NCBI GenBank assembly: GCA_965262775.1
Contig: CBDHFT010000006.1
Span: 248,001-312,000 of the forward strand
DNA: 64,000 nucleotides
Source: JASGCL01 sp965262775
GTDB lineage: Bacteria; Pseudomonadota; Alphaproteobacteria; JASGCL01
Reading direction: 5' to 3'
Shown here: positions 53,201 to 60,556 of the stretch, piece after piece
Numbering within the stretch: the first letter of the stretch is position 1
How the letters are laid out: each line of letters begins with the position of its first letter
Translations under genes and position numbers: made by a program
The notes under the pieces: model-generated
Seen by the model: the letters and a program-made list of their open reading frames with translations, nothing else
Databases searched by the model: none
Told to the model about the DNA's origin: nothing

Positions 53201-53253
53201 CCGAATTCTTGCAATTACTGGGCGGGGCAAGCCATGTAGACTTTGTCGGTTAA
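44260..53253 (+). CDS. Giant cadherin-like repeat protein (probable secreted adhesin)
   Basis: A protein of 2997 residues made of about 27 tandem cadherin-like domains of roughly 95-115 residues. Each typically has an L-x-E-N-N start, A-S/T-D-x-D-G-G, F-S-I-D-x-x-G, Y-E-T/Q and Y-S-V-V-V-T-A-x-S, and an N-x-N-D-N linker like the calcium-binding D-x-N-D-N of cadherins. A poly-Gly hinge lies at about residue 523. There is no signal peptide, and I saw no cysteine. The last 150 residues (from about 2846, TAENDQF then a non-repeat region) look like a type I secretion tail. I use the ATG at 44260 with AAAGGAAA upstream rather than a TTG at 44230. No ABC exporter, membrane-fusion protein or TolC gene is nearby. 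Surface adhesion is inferred. Confidence 0.88.
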   Translation: MSINFINSAIGAFNLSLLENNPAGQGIGSMVANDTAGGQITYSLSGDDAEFFSIDGLGVIHSVRSFNYEQPLDNNGNDNQYDIIISAESDGGSISQAVTVQLLNGKETPRFSSANIVRVVENTAGDFYQILADNISQIDRIISYQLTGTDAEKFSIDSATGQISFISSADFENPADADGNNAYDVVAVINAAGPNGVYAVSQNVQVRVGNQDDNLPYFISNSSVVSLNENNGNSFYHMADMVRDADGNDFTNYQLLQVGDANLFKIDSNGNISAKQAFNYETDRHVYSIVVAATSGSEQHVVSQMVQVNLQNVVETPGFQHDNEVVSVYQNDQIITTLTAVDDEGGGIYSYKLIWGDVYSLQLDSVTGELRFANQNWARDGRDYYAGWVEATSTLGNKSYEYVRIDVQEGNRPLPPVAPAYELDFYAGNINAHVSENNAVNFQVGLYQASDNFGGLVSYNLASGDLTSFSINNNGGLLLRVSTDYETKTSYSVVVVATGHDANGQAHQISELVQVNIDNIINEGPGGGGGGGFISDTPPVWLTPLPARQLVIEGDNATGVFVKAKDTNGVYDISYSLSDSNFSLNAAGQIIFINTPDYENPFMPKIYSLTVTAQGVDSTAAAITMTTVIEVVNKNDNTAVIYDDEGFDSTGGIYRFPFKKDEDAHQSLMTYSTGDADGGLVRLSLSDNVNFSIDQNGAVKYIGPQYTAGGQEFYTVQVIATSLYQPSVGDLTATNVVSLLAVVEFIDRNNFFTPSFVVGFPGNDGLLTIAENNALGISLAVYQATDFDAGMISYTVSDNNFSIDQNGVLYFNSVADYETKTDYSVVVSATSQGDVASKMVVLHVLNSNDNLPTLSGANSFSILENNNAGISLGIYQASDADGIAVVYSVNDNNFSINQNGVLYFNSVADYETKTDYSVVVSATSQGDVASKMVVLRVLNANDNLPTLSGANSFSILENNNAGISLGIYQASDADGSAVIYSVSDNNFSINQNGVLYFNSVADYETKTDYSVVVSATSQGDVTTKMVVLHVLNSNDNVYLPQFVAAPSRLTLLENNAEAVSLAQFSAFDANSTEVNYYLSNDIYFSISQQGALSFLSVADYEQQQAYSVVVFAVSGGDTISQAVTLDIANSNDSPTEFVVGKVYTAMGENNPVGTVTTQLRFRDADGGSISYTISDNVYFSIDQNGNIYNQAILDYEQQVVYSLTVTAISQGQPNSGNASNQITQLVVVQVVNRNDNDIQFLAAPNRFAINNQNTAGIGLGQFVASDADGGTVLYRIDDYLNFSIDQAGELYFSQVANYQQQSRYSVVVTAVAQGQPLFGAGNNNISQLVILDINNITSSVSFGYSQDTVQFSLNENNPFYNFLGNVALTDPDGGAVSYMLTSSDFSVETNGDLYFNRSADFETKNIYSVTLFTSTNAGRASSQMIVLNVLDVYEPGNDHAPQFISGQTNFSITENNVGITTLGQYQATDVDGGNISYSLSNNNMFALDAAGNLKLLSRLNYEQQHSYSVVITAHSYKQPAYGSASNDTTLLVTISVGNVNDNAPQFTPGFIVSSILENQSPGQSIAQYSAYDLDGGNISYSIMGDGFSIDQSGVVYFTTTADYETKNIYVYTVVATSYNQPATGGALSSVLAVGALNIGNQEPEDRFIITTDTAQIIDENSGNTYLGDISGQDSNGGTISYWINDTAHFALDAAGAVYAINNFDYEQQRTATLVVYASSTGRADVISKSIFFAINNVNDNDINFVNNPALAPATITIAENNQAGVSIGQYVASDADGGGVNYSINDSHFSIDSNGVLFFSSSLDYEAGRNYSVVITATATNQPTGGANNVVSKLVTLNITNSNDNPITFVNNLSALSLAENNATNISVGNYQAFDIDGGGVFYSVDNSTYFSINSNGVVYFKSVADYEAQKYYSVTVTANALNQSSFGNAALSVTQLVVLNILNQPENNNAPSFTVSQILATSIYEGTSAGMVISQFQATDLDGGGISYSVVAPSDFPTNPLFSIDQNGIVYLASDAIYETRIGGWNYPAINSGYYYYYVVATSTNQPSAGQANNVVSVLKYLQIVNINDEQPYFYDYNNFQVDNGTLTVSASENNPADLAVATLYAADLDSGGINYTINDPAHFRLASDFAGGYRAIISLISSADYETQNIYSVILTARSNNQPAMGNASNDVSKLIILTIGNVAEDNSAPNFLTAPGHVSLAENNLSGLSLAQFVATDADGGAISYYINDNTNFSIDQAGTVYFKSVADYETVNTYSLVVTAHSQNQIAGGAVDDVSQTLVVHLQDMWENFNAPTFVSPVLSVSINENIAVGQLVTSFVALDLDGAIDNNGNLIPVPFSYSLNDNVHFSIDNNGQLYVKNVDYETARNYSLVVTATSLNQPIYGPANNNVSTLLTVGVINDNDNSPIFYNDMGQPLSGAQRTIAYSDSNLTSVAVFSAVDADGGAISYSVSDAARFSINANGQLIYIGSAFNNTAAHFTLVVTAQSTNQPATGGASNVVSLLQVVDVLDPNQSSYQPQFAGLTNGYTYSGQVFENNSTPLLLATFAASDAAGTAISYYLTNDNGNYSISQDGKLYLLTSADAESVNGNFITGLRINATTADLSRGGAGNLTSWIRYNLWVLNVDDNKPVFPTANYNYSINENNVGSVYLGTLGADPVDILGYDNTIYYSVSDNSNFAITYYGANSSMDLSFIGNANYEAQSLYSVIVTATTIEAPALNQVSQLVVLHVNNLNYSNNNPIVFNSNVNSFNINEKNNANVFLGNLAASDLDVAGAVGGISYSIQGVDSASFSIAKYTGDLTFIGRADYETQNNYSIILTAKTSEQPDAISKLVVLHINDVAGVSVSNDTAANFTSGLVGTAENDQFTIYYAPGGQPWTGGAPLTNTILLRDYNPTMDHITLNSFANSAGISGGIGGVSSLAGFENYLNNNNLSISLLGGDINVPLSNDINLFIDRVNDNNGNDQAFLSPSTGLANGNISFAEFLQLLGGASHVDFVG
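46650..47350 (+). repeat. Near-identical 279-bp tandem repeats within the giant gene
   Basis: About two and a half copies of a 279-bp unit (93 codons, one cadherin-like domain). The landmark GTGTTGTATTTTAATTCGG starts at 46681, 46960 and 47239. Copies are nearly identical at the DNA level, while the other domains of the protein have diverged, which indicates recent duplication or conversion. Confidence 0.9.
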
Positions 53254-53279
53254 GTTGTTGTGTTTCCTCTCCAACCAAA

Positions 53280-53315
53280 GTGGGGGTGTTGTGGTTTATA
53301 TCATAACATCCCCAC
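53280..53315 (+). terminator. Hairpin in the gap after the giant gene
   Basis: GTGGGGGTGTTGTG (53280-53293) pairs with CATAACATCCCCAC (53302-53315), with G-U pairs. No T-run follows on either strand, so it may be a Rho-assisted or bidirectional end rather than a classical terminator. Confidence 0.45.
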
Positions 53316-53357
53316 GAGAAAACCAAACAAACAAAGCCTAACAAAATAAAAACAATG

Positions 53358-55229
53358 CTACCGCGTCTTTATTACATCATAAAACTTATCAAAAGACAAT
53401 AACTCAGGCAGGATTGTTTTACCCCCCTTGGTATCATAAAAAATGGTCAAGGGGATACCAACCCGATGTTCGTTGGTTAATAGGGTTTCAATCTCTCTGC
53501 TTGGTTTTGTCCAATCAGCCAACAACAAACGAATATTATTTTCCTTAACCCAAGATAAAAACCTATCCGATGAAAACACCATTTTAGTATTAACCTGACA
53601 AGTCAAACACCAATCCGCCGTTACCACCAACAATGTTGGTTGCGTTATGGGTGGGTTAAGGCTTGTTGCGGTGAATGCTTCCCAAGGGATATTTTTTTTG
53701 TTGGTGGATGGTTGCTGGTAATAAGCACCGATTAACAATATAGCCAAGACCAGCAAAACAAAATTATTTTTGGTCCAGGGTTTTGATTTACCAAGCAAGC
53801 CAAGCAACAACAAGAATGTCAGGCCGTAGGGCCAGATGCCGAAGTAATTTTTAAGCAACCCCAATATCCAAATAATAATCACCAACAGGGCAAGGGTGAT
53901 AAGGATGCTCAAAACAAAAAATAATAAAATCCGCAGAGGATTTTTTTTATCGCTGTTTTTTACCTTCCCCTTGGATAATAAAATATTGGGGAAAAGCGCC
54001 AACCCCCACCAAGGCAAAGCCACCCCCAAACCCATGACACCAACCAACAGGGGGACGAGTAAGGGTTGAGGCTGATTAAGGGCGAAGGTGAGGCTGACAC
54101 TCATGAAGGGGGCGAGGCAGGAGGCCGACAAAATAGCCATGATAAAGCCAAACAAGAAATCCCCCGCCAAGGAATGACGAAACAACGGTCGTCCCATGAC
54201 AAAATTAAGTACACGGTTTAGGGTTGCACTGCCTGGCATAAATGAAAAAAAAGAATTGTTTTCGATGATGTGCAAATTTTTGAGCGAGGTAAAAAAGGTC
54301 AAGATAAAAAACAACAATAGCGCCAGCAAAAACCATGGCGATTGGAAATATTGCCCCCAGAAAAATTCCTTTCCCAATAGGCGCAGGCCATAAATGGCCC
54401 AACCCAAGCAAACAAAGAAAACAAACAAGCCAAGGGCGGTTATGGCAATCGATTGCCTTATTAATTTTGCATCTTGCTGCGCGCCACGCTGTGCCCCATG
54501 CTTCCATGTCTTTTGTTGCAGGCTATGTATTTTTAACGACAGGGCGGGCAACACACAAGGAAAAATATTGAGGCAAATACCCCCAATCAACGCCAGCAAC
54601 ATATACCACGAAACCTTCGACCATATAGCCAGGGATGATGGATCGGACGGCAGTTTTTTTATCGCCGCGGCAATCGCGGGGTTATTCACGGTGTGATTCA
54701 TGGGTTCGGCCAAATTATCGGCGGGGGGAACATTGGCCACCACATGAAAGGTCGCGGGTACGCAAATAATATGGCACACCAAAAATTTCATTTGCAAATC
54801 TAACCCCAACGCTTGGCGGGGGTTGATACGCGTTACCTTGACAGGAAAAATAACCGACCCTTCATAACCATAACTAGGAATCCCCTGGAAGGTAAATTTT
54901 TTATCCCGTGGAAATAATATTTCTAATTTTTGTAAATTGCGCGATAGGCCGTCATCAATATCGGGGGGCAGGCCGCCAGCATTTTCCCGATTGCTATAGG
55001 TTTTCCAATTGGGTGCCATATCCAATTGCAAGGCAATATATTCTTGGCGCGATGATTCGCCTGCTTGTTTGTCGGTTGCCTCGCTATGGCCAGTTAATAA
55101 TTGTAAGCGCGCTATGTCGACACCTTGGGCATCATAAAAAACAGCGTTATCACCAAGCGGGCTAGCCAAAGCGGGGTTAGTAAAGATGATTAGCCATAAC
55201 CCTATTGTAAAAAAAAGGATTTTCTTCAT
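53358..55229 (-). CDS. dsbD: Protein-disulfide reductase, DsbD/ScsB-like
   Basis: An inner-membrane protein that passes electrons from cytoplasmic thioredoxin to the periplasm. The 623 residues have a signal peptide (about 1-24), an N-terminal periplasmic domain with KFLVCHIICVPAT (about 150-160; paired cysteines as in ScsB), eight or so membrane helices (about 200-500), in which the motif SASCLAPFMSVSL carries a membrane cysteine, and a C-terminal thioredoxin-fold domain with the CLTC active site (about 540). I favour the ATG at 55229; a TTG at 55247 is possible. It lies directly after hemJ on the same strand. ScsB is as good a label as DsbD. Confidence 0.85.
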   Translation of the reverse strand: MKKILFFTIGLWLIIFTNPALASPLGDNAVFYDAQGVDIARLQLLTGHSEATDKQAGESSRQEYIALQLDMAPNWKTYSNRENAGGLPPDIDDGLSRNLQKLEILFPRDKKFTFQGIPSYGYEGSVIFPVKVTRINPRQALGLDLQMKFLVCHIICVPATFHVVANVPPADNLAEPMNHTVNNPAIAAAIKKLPSDPSSLAIWSKVSWYMLLALIGGICLNIFPCVLPALSLKIHSLQQKTWKHGAQRGAQQDAKLIRQSIAITALGLFVFFVCLGWAIYGLRLLGKEFFWGQYFQSPWFLLALLLFFILTFFTSLKNLHIIENNSFFSFMPGSATLNRVLNFVMGRPLFRHSLAGDFLFGFIMAILSASCLAPFMSVSLTFALNQPQPLLVPLLVGVMGLGVALPWWGLALFPNILLSKGKVKNSDKKNPLRILLFFVLSILITLALLVIIIWILGLLKNYFGIWPYGLTFLLLLGLLGKSKPWTKNNFVLLVLAILLIGAYYQQPSTNKKNIPWEAFTATSLNPPITQPTLLVVTADWCLTCQVNTKMVFSSDRFLSWVKENNIRLLLADWTKPSREIETLLTNEHRVGIPLTIFYDTKGGKTILPELLSFDKFYDVIKTR

Positions 55230-55247
55230 CAAACAATTCAGCAGCAA

Positions 55248-55694
55248 TTAAAAAGGTTTGGCAATAACCAAAATAAGTATCAGCAATAATAACACTGTCG
55301 GCACTTCGTTCAACACACGAAAATATTTTACCGACCTTTTGTTGGTGCCACGTAACAATTGTTTGCGATGGTAAGATAACAAACCATGGACGGCGGTTAA
55401 AATTATCACCAGTCCCAATTTACCATGCAACCAACCATCGCGCGCAAAACCACCCGCAAACATCAAATGCAACCCCGTTAAAATAGCGACAATCATGGCG
55501 GGGTTGATAATAATGCGTAACAAACGGCGTTCCATAATAGCCAGGGTTTGGGCGACTTCGCCCTTTGCGCCGCCTTTGTTTTTAAGGTTGGCACCAGCAT
55601 GATAAACATAAAGCCGCGGCAGGTAAAACATGCCCGCCATCCAGGCGAAAACGCTAAATACGTGAATGATTTTGATAATAACCAGGCTATTCAT
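55248..55694 (-). CDS. hemJ: Protoporphyrinogen IX oxidase, HemJ family
   Basis: Membrane enzyme of 148 residues that oxidises protoporphyrinogen IX to protoporphyrin IX in heme synthesis; many alphaproteobacteria use it in place of HemG or HemY. Family marks are KIIHVFSVFAWMAGMFYLPRLYVYHA (split by the conserved F-x-W-x-A-G-M-F-Y-L-P-R core), and GWLHGKLGLVIILTAVHG. Four membrane helices are predicted. It follows hemE by 21 bp, so the two heme genes are cotranscribed. The stop abuts the downstream dsbD-like gene. Confidence 0.92.
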   Translation of the reverse strand: MNSLVIIKIIHVFSVFAWMAGMFYLPRLYVYHAGANLKNKGGAKGEVAQTLAIMERRLLRIIINPAMIVAILTGLHLMFAGGFARDGWLHGKLGLVIILTAVHGLLSYHRKQLLRGTNKRSVKYFRVLNEVPTVLLLLILILVIAKPF

Positions 55695-55715
55695 GATATT
55701 TATTTTTTTTAGGTT

Positions 55716-56774
55716 TTAAGAAAAATTCTTTACCAAATTTACCAATGTTGCCACATTCTCTATGGGGGTTTCTTTGTCAATACCATGTCCCAAATTGAAA
55801 ATATAGCTGTTATTTTTCATGTCATGTAGCAGTTGGCTGGCGGCGTCAACCATGGCTTTGCCACCCTGGCGTAATAAATGGGGATCGAGGTTACCCTGAA
55901 GGATGACATGGGGCGGTAATTTTTTTTGCATCTGCGCCATGTTTTGATGATGGTCAAGGGCGATAACCCGCGCCTTGGTATGATGTTGATAAGTTGGAAT
56001 ATCGGCAATACCCTTTGGGAAGCAAATGATATTGCCAGCCAAGGCATCGATAATTTTTTGATGGGGATTATAAAGCGCGGTGGTTAGGAGGTTGGGTGGA
56101 ATAAGCCCCGCCCAGCTGTCAAAAATTTTTACTATATCCGCCCCCGCGGTTTTTTGGGCTTGCAAAAAAACAATGACGGCGGTGGTTAATATATCCATTA
56201 TTTTTTCAAAATCGGCGGGGCGATTTTTTGCAAAATCCACCGCTTGCGAAAAATGGGCGGACGATCCCCCTTCAACCATGTAACAAAACAATGTCCATGG
56301 CGCGCCGACAAACCCTATCAAGTCTTTATCGCGTGATAATTGTTGCCTTGTTTGCGCAATACTGCTTAATAACGGCGCAAGTTTTTTTAAAAATATTTCT
56401 TTTGTTTCTGTATCGAACCCTCGCGATAAAATGGCGGGTAATTGTTCGGGGTTAAGGCGCGGCCCTTCACCCGTGGTGAATTGCAGATCCATCCCCAGCC
56501 CCAGGGGGACAACCAAAATATCAGAAAAAATAATCGCCGCCGACAAATCAAAACGGCGCAGGGGTTGGAGGGTTACCTCCACCGCCCATTCGGGGTTAAA
56601 ACATAAATTGAGGAACGAGCCAGCCTTTTCCCGCAAGGCACGGTATTCGGGTAAATAACGCCCCGCCTGGCGCATCAACCAAATGGGCGGGGTGGTGGAG
56701 GATGGCGCACCATGCCCCCCAGGGGAAGGGGCAGCAGCCTGCGTTGCTAATAATTTTGTGATGGCGCCCGTCAT
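55716..56774 (-). CDS. hemE: Uroporphyrinogen decarboxylase
   Basis: Decarboxylates the four acetate groups of uroporphyrinogen III to give coproporphyrinogen III. The 352 residues include the signature PPIWLMRQAGRYLPEYRALR (about 29-48; catalytic Arg), the conserved Asp in AIIFSDILVVPLGLG, GFVGAPWTLFCYMVEGG, and the C-terminal YIFNLGHGIDKETPIENV (about 330). The N-terminus has a short extra low-complexity segment (AAAPSPGGHGAPSSTTP). It shares its substrate uroporphyrinogen III with the siroheme branch discussed for the cysG gene. Confidence 0.96.
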   Translation of the reverse strand: MTGAITKLLATQAAAPSPGGHGAPSSTTPPIWLMRQAGRYLPEYRALREKAGSFLNLCFNPEWAVEVTLQPLRRFDLSAAIIFSDILVVPLGLGMDLQFTTGEGPRLNPEQLPAILSRGFDTETKEIFLKKLAPLLSSIAQTRQQLSRDKDLIGFVGAPWTLFCYMVEGGSSAHFSQAVDFAKNRPADFEKIMDILTTAVIVFLQAQKTAGADIVKIFDSWAGLIPPNLLTTALYNPHQKIIDALAGNIICFPKGIADIPTYQHHTKARVIALDHHQNMAQMQKKLPPHVILQGNLDPHLLRQGGKAMVDAASQLLHDMKNNSYIFNLGHGIDKETPIENVATLVNLVKNFS

Positions 56775-56792
56775 GTTATTATCGGTAATATT

Positions 56793-57869
56793 TTATTGTA
56801 ATTGGCTTATTATTTTTTTGGCGATGGATAAAAAAATATGCCCTTCGGGTGTGGTATCTTTTTTATCCAACAATGGCTTGCCGCTGTCGGATGCGATTCG
56901 TAGGTTTTTTGTCAGCGGCAATTCGCCGAGGAAAGGAATGCCATGTTGCATGGCTTCGGCCTTGGCACCGCCGCGGGCAAAAATATCATGTTCGGTTTGG
57001 CAATGGTCGCATATAAAATAAGCCATGTTTTCTATCAAACCCAAAATTGGGATATTCAATTTTTGAAACATGGCGATAGCTTTTTTAGCATCCAGCAGTG
57101 CCAGGTCTTGCGGCGTTGAAACCACCACCGCCCCCGCAAGGGGGACCCGTTGGATAAGGGTTAATTGTGCGTCGCCCGTGCCTGGCGGTAAATCAACCAC
57201 CATGATGTCGCGCCCCCCCAGCACACTGCCCCAAGCGGTTTTGAATAACAATTGGGTAAGGGCACTCATCACCATCGGCCCGCGCCAAATGGTTGGCTGA
57301 TTATCCTCTAATAAAAAACCGATTGAGTTTATTTCCAAATCAAAAGCGGTGAGTGGCACCATCATGCCCGCCGCGTCGCTGTTTGGTTTTTTCCCCGTCA
57401 ACCCCGCCAACAATGGAACCGATGGGCCATAAATATCGGCATCAAGCAACGCAACTTTTTTTCCTAAAATACTCAATGCCAGGGCAAGGTTAAAGGCGGT
57501 GGTCGATTTGCCAACCCCGCCCTTACCCGATGCCACGGCAATAATCTGTTTAACCTGCGGAATGGGTTTTTGCTCGGTGAATGGATTTTGCGGGGTGATA
57601 GCCTTCGCCGCGGGTCGCGCCGTGCTGATAATCACCATTGTTTTTTTGACGCCTGGTATTTTTTTTAATTTTTCTTCCAGGATAGGTTTTAACGCTTGGT
57701 AGCCCGCCAGCAATTTTTTATTATCGTTGGGGATTTCTAATATCAACTGCGCCGTTTCATCTTGGATTTGGCTTTTAACCACAATGTTCGCGGTGATAAG
57801 TTCTGCCCCATCGGGGGTTTTTACACCGCGTAATATTTTTTCAAAACTTGGCAGGAGTGGCGACAACAT
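56793..57869 (-). CDS. mrp: Mrp/NBP35 (ApbC) family iron-sulfur carrier ATPase
   Basis: A P-loop ATPase that binds and transfers [4Fe-4S] clusters. The 358 residues contain an N-terminal DUF59-like domain (about 1-85), the deviant Walker A GKGGVGKSTTAFNLALAL (about 115-132), DADIYGPSVP, DLPPGTGDAQLTL, and the cluster-binding C-x2-C in FICDHCQTEHDIF (about 280). It lies 18 bp upstream of hemE on the same strand. Fe-S maturation would serve the CysI and CysH proteins of this window, though the link is general. Confidence 0.93.
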   Translation of the reverse strand: MLSPLLPSFEKILRGVKTPDGAELITANIVVKSQIQDETAQLILEIPNDNKKLLAGYQALKPILEEKLKKIPGVKKTMVIISTARPAAKAITPQNPFTEQKPIPQVKQIIAVASGKGGVGKSTTAFNLALALSILGKKVALLDADIYGPSVPLLAGLTGKKPNSDAAGMMVPLTAFDLEINSIGFLLEDNQPTIWRGPMVMSALTQLLFKTAWGSVLGGRDIMVVDLPPGTGDAQLTLIQRVPLAGAVVVSTPQDLALLDAKKAIAMFQKLNIPILGLIENMAYFICDHCQTEHDIFARGGAKAEAMQHGIPFLGELPLTKNLRIASDSGKPLLDKKDTTPEGHIFLSIAKKIISQLQ

Positions 57870-57966
57870 TTTTTATGGCAATAGTTACGATGCAGATGAT
57901 TAATATCGGGATAGGATTCAACATAGCAAATTCTTTGCTACGGCGCATGTCATTTTTATTTGCGCC

Positions 57967-59268
57967 CTAACGGCTGGCCATGACAAATGGATCTTCGACC
58001 ATAATCATATCATCGCGTTCGGGGCTGGTGGAAAGCAAGGTAATGGGGCGGGTGGTTAGCTCTTCCAACCGCTTAACATATTTAACAGCGTTGGCGGGCA
58101 GGTCGCGAAAATTCCTGGTGCCTTTTGTCGAATCTTGCCAACCCGCCATGGTTTCATAAATGGGTTTGGCGCGCGCCTGCAAATGGGGGGATGCTGGCAA
58201 ATAATCGTAAGTTTTACCATCAATCTCGTAACCAATGCCTATTGATAATTCATCCATACCATCCAGCACATCCATCTTGGTTAATACCAAACCATGGATG
58301 CCAGCAATTTTGCAAGATTGCCTCACCATCACCGCGTCAAACCAACCGCAACGTCTTTTGCGTCCCGTGACGGTGCCAAATTCTCGGCCCTTCTGCCCCA
58401 ATAATTCCCCCGTCGCATCCATCAATTCGGTGGGGAAGGGGCCACTGCCGACTCGCGTTGAATAGGCCTTAACGATCCCCAAACAATAGCTGTGGAACGC
58501 CGCCCCCAGCCCCGAACCCAATATGGCATTGCCCGCCGCGGTGGAGGAGGAGGTAACAAAAGGATACGTGCCGTGGTCAATATCCAACCACAATCCTTGT
58601 GCCCCTTCGAATAGGATTTTCTTTTGCGCTTCATCGGCCTTGTCTAACTCGCGCCATACGGGCTTAACAAATGGCAGGATGATTTTAGCCTGCTCCAAAA
58701 GGGTGGACAACATTTCATCAACCGCGGGGTAGACCAACTTCATGGCCGAGAGGAAAATTTTGTGATGTTCGAGCAAGGCCTTCAGTTGGTTTTTTAATTC
58801 ATCAGGGTTATTCAAATCCCCCACGCGAATGGCGCGGCGTGCGACCTTGTCTTCATAGGCTGGGCCAATGCCGCGCCCCGTGGTGCCAATTTTGTTGATA
58901 CCCATTTCGTTTTCGCGTGCCTTGTCTATCAATGGGTGGATGGGCAATATCAACACTGCATTTTCGGCTATCATAAAATTATCGGGGGTGATGCTCACGC
59001 CCCTTTTTTTTAATCCATCCATTTCGTTAATCAACGCCGTCGGATCGATAACCACGCCGTTGCCAATAACCGCCATTTTGTTTTTGCGTAAAATGCCCGA
59101 TGGCAACAATGATAATTTGTATTCTTGGTTGCCAATCATCAGGGTATGGCCAGCATTATGCCCGCCCTGAAACCTCACAACATAATCGGCGCGGTCAGAA
59201 AGCCAATCGACAACTTTGCCTTTGCCTTCATCGCCCCACTGCGCACCCATAACAATAACTGACGGCAT
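57967..59268 (-). CDS. purA: Adenylosuccinate synthetase
   Basis: GTP-dependent ligation of aspartate to IMP, the first committed step of AMP synthesis. The 433 residues have the N-terminal catalytic WGDEGKGKVVDWLS (about 11-24), GGHNAGHT (about 35-42), GTTGRGIGPAYEDK, and the GTP-binding VGSGPFPTE, FGTVTGRKRRCGWFDAV. It follows hisZ by 12 bp on the same strand; a 7-bp hairpin with TAGCAAA/TTTGCTA (57924-57940) lies in the gap to mrp. Confidence 0.97.
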   Translation of the reverse strand: MPSVIVMGAQWGDEGKGKVVDWLSDRADYVVRFQGGHNAGHTLMIGNQEYKLSLLPSGILRKNKMAVIGNGVVIDPTALINEMDGLKKRGVSITPDNFMIAENAVLILPIHPLIDKARENEMGINKIGTTGRGIGPAYEDKVARRAIRVGDLNNPDELKNQLKALLEHHKIFLSAMKLVYPAVDEMLSTLLEQAKIILPFVKPVWRELDKADEAQKKILFEGAQGLWLDIDHGTYPFVTSSSTAAGNAILGSGLGAAFHSYCLGIVKAYSTRVGSGPFPTELMDATGELLGQKGREFGTVTGRKRRCGWFDAVMVRQSCKIAGIHGLVLTKMDVLDGMDELSIGIGYEIDGKTYDYLPASPHLQARAKPIYETMAGWQDSTKGTRNFRDLPANAVKYVKRLEELTTRPITLLSTSPERDDMIMVEDPFVMASR

Positions 59269-59280
59269 GTTTTTTGTCCC

Positions 59281-60291
59281 CTAATCTGATTGTCGTTGTT
59301 GGTTGATGATGGAAGGTTTAATCATGGGGAGGAGATTGTCAAGGTATAATGAAAAACCGACAGCCTCTTCACCGTTTGATGTTACTTGATAATGCCCGCC
59401 GCGTCCAATGGTGCTTTTGTTAACCTTATCAAATAATGTGAAAGCATAGCCTGTTTTGTAATCAAAACCTAATAATTCGGTGGGGTCAATAGAAAGGGTG
59501 GGGGGCATGGTAAGTTGCGAACTAGTCGCCATGGCCGATTCGACCAATTCAATAAATGCCGTTACCGATTCCCCAATCAGCTTATCCCCGCTATAATTTT
59601 TTAATTGGGGTAAGACGTCCGCCGCCAAGCCCGTGGTGGTGAGGAGGGCAGCAAGCCCGTCGAGGTTTTTATTTTTCATGGCGAGCAGTGATGCCACGTC
59701 CTTGTGGCGAACGTAATTTTCCGCCAATATTTTTTCTTGGCTATCAAGTTTGTCCAACATGGCGCGGGTTGCCACGGGCAAGGCCAAATCGCACCACAGG
59801 GGACGGGCGAGGATATCATCCAAAGCGGCGAACAATGTTTCTAATATCAGCAGATTTTGTTTGTTGTGTTTGATGCCAATAATTTCGACGCCAACTTGGG
59901 TTAATTGGCGTTTGCCGTTGATGGGCTGTTGGCTCACAATATCGCCGCCATAACATAATTTCAAAGGCCGCGGCCGATGCGCCAATTTATCAGCGGCAAT
60001 ACGCGCCACCCCCGCCGTCATGTCGGCGCGCACCACCAGCGATTTGCCCGATGTCGGGTCAAAACTAGCAAAGGAATTATCCGCAACCCCCGCACCCACC
60101 ACGGCGGATAGAGAGGAAGTATATTCGATTAACGGCGGGTCGATAAAATCATAACCATGGTTGTAAAAAAACCTTAATAAATGCCCCATGACTTCCTGCC
60201 TGGCGAAGGCGACGGGGGGTAGCCTATCCTCTATCCCCTCGGGCAGGGGGCGCGGCAAATTGGTCGAGGGACTGCTGTTAGAACTTGTCAT
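59281..60291 (-). CDS. hisZ: ATP phosphoribosyltransferase regulatory subunit
   Basis: A catalytically inactive histidyl-tRNA synthetase paralogue that activates the short-form HisG in histidine synthesis. The 336 residues have class II synthetase-like blocks (RQEVMGHLLRFFYNHGYDFIDPPLIEY, split here around residue 40; VVRADMTAGVARIAA; LCYGGDIV) but no anticodon-binding domain. HisG is not in the window. The pairing hisZ-purA is frequent in alphaproteobacteria. Confidence 0.92.
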   Translation of the reverse strand: MTSSNSSPSTNLPRPLPEGIEDRLPPVAFARQEVMGHLLRFFYNHGYDFIDPPLIEYTSSLSAVVGAGVADNSFASFDPTSGKSLVVRADMTAGVARIAADKLAHRPRPLKLCYGGDIVSQQPINGKRQLTQVGVEIIGIKHNKQNLLILETLFAALDDILARPLWCDLALPVATRAMLDKLDSQEKILAENYVRHKDVASLLAMKNKNLDGLAALLTTTGLAADVLPQLKNYSGDKLIGESVTAFIELVESAMATSSQLTMPPTLSIDPTELLGFDYKTGYAFTLFDKVNKSTIGRGGHYQVTSNGEEAVGFSLYLDNLLPMIKPSIINQQRQSD

Positions 60292-60486
60292 GAAGGTGAG
60301 AGATGAAAGAATGTAGGCGAAGTATAAAAATGCTTAAAGGAAAACGAGTAATCGATAATATGATAACAGCAACAACCGTTCATAATAAATAATCACCAAA
60401 ATTGCAATCGGGTTTGCGAACTTAACCATCAAGAGGTGCTTTTTATCAAGCAAACCAGGGTTAATAACAATCTTTGCAGATTTTAC

Positions 60487-60515
60487 TTGCGTTAATTTTA
60501 ATAAAAATCTATAAG
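60487..60515 (+). promoter_or_regulatory. Promoter of the AraC-type regulator
   Basis: TTGCGT at 60487-60492 and TATAAG at 60510-60515, spacer 17 bp. The rest of the 265-bp divergent gap (60292-60486) has no recognisable operator or RNA. Confidence 0.55.
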
Positions 60516-60556
60516 TATCAATCACAAAGCGGGACGGATAAGGGCAAGACGAAGAG

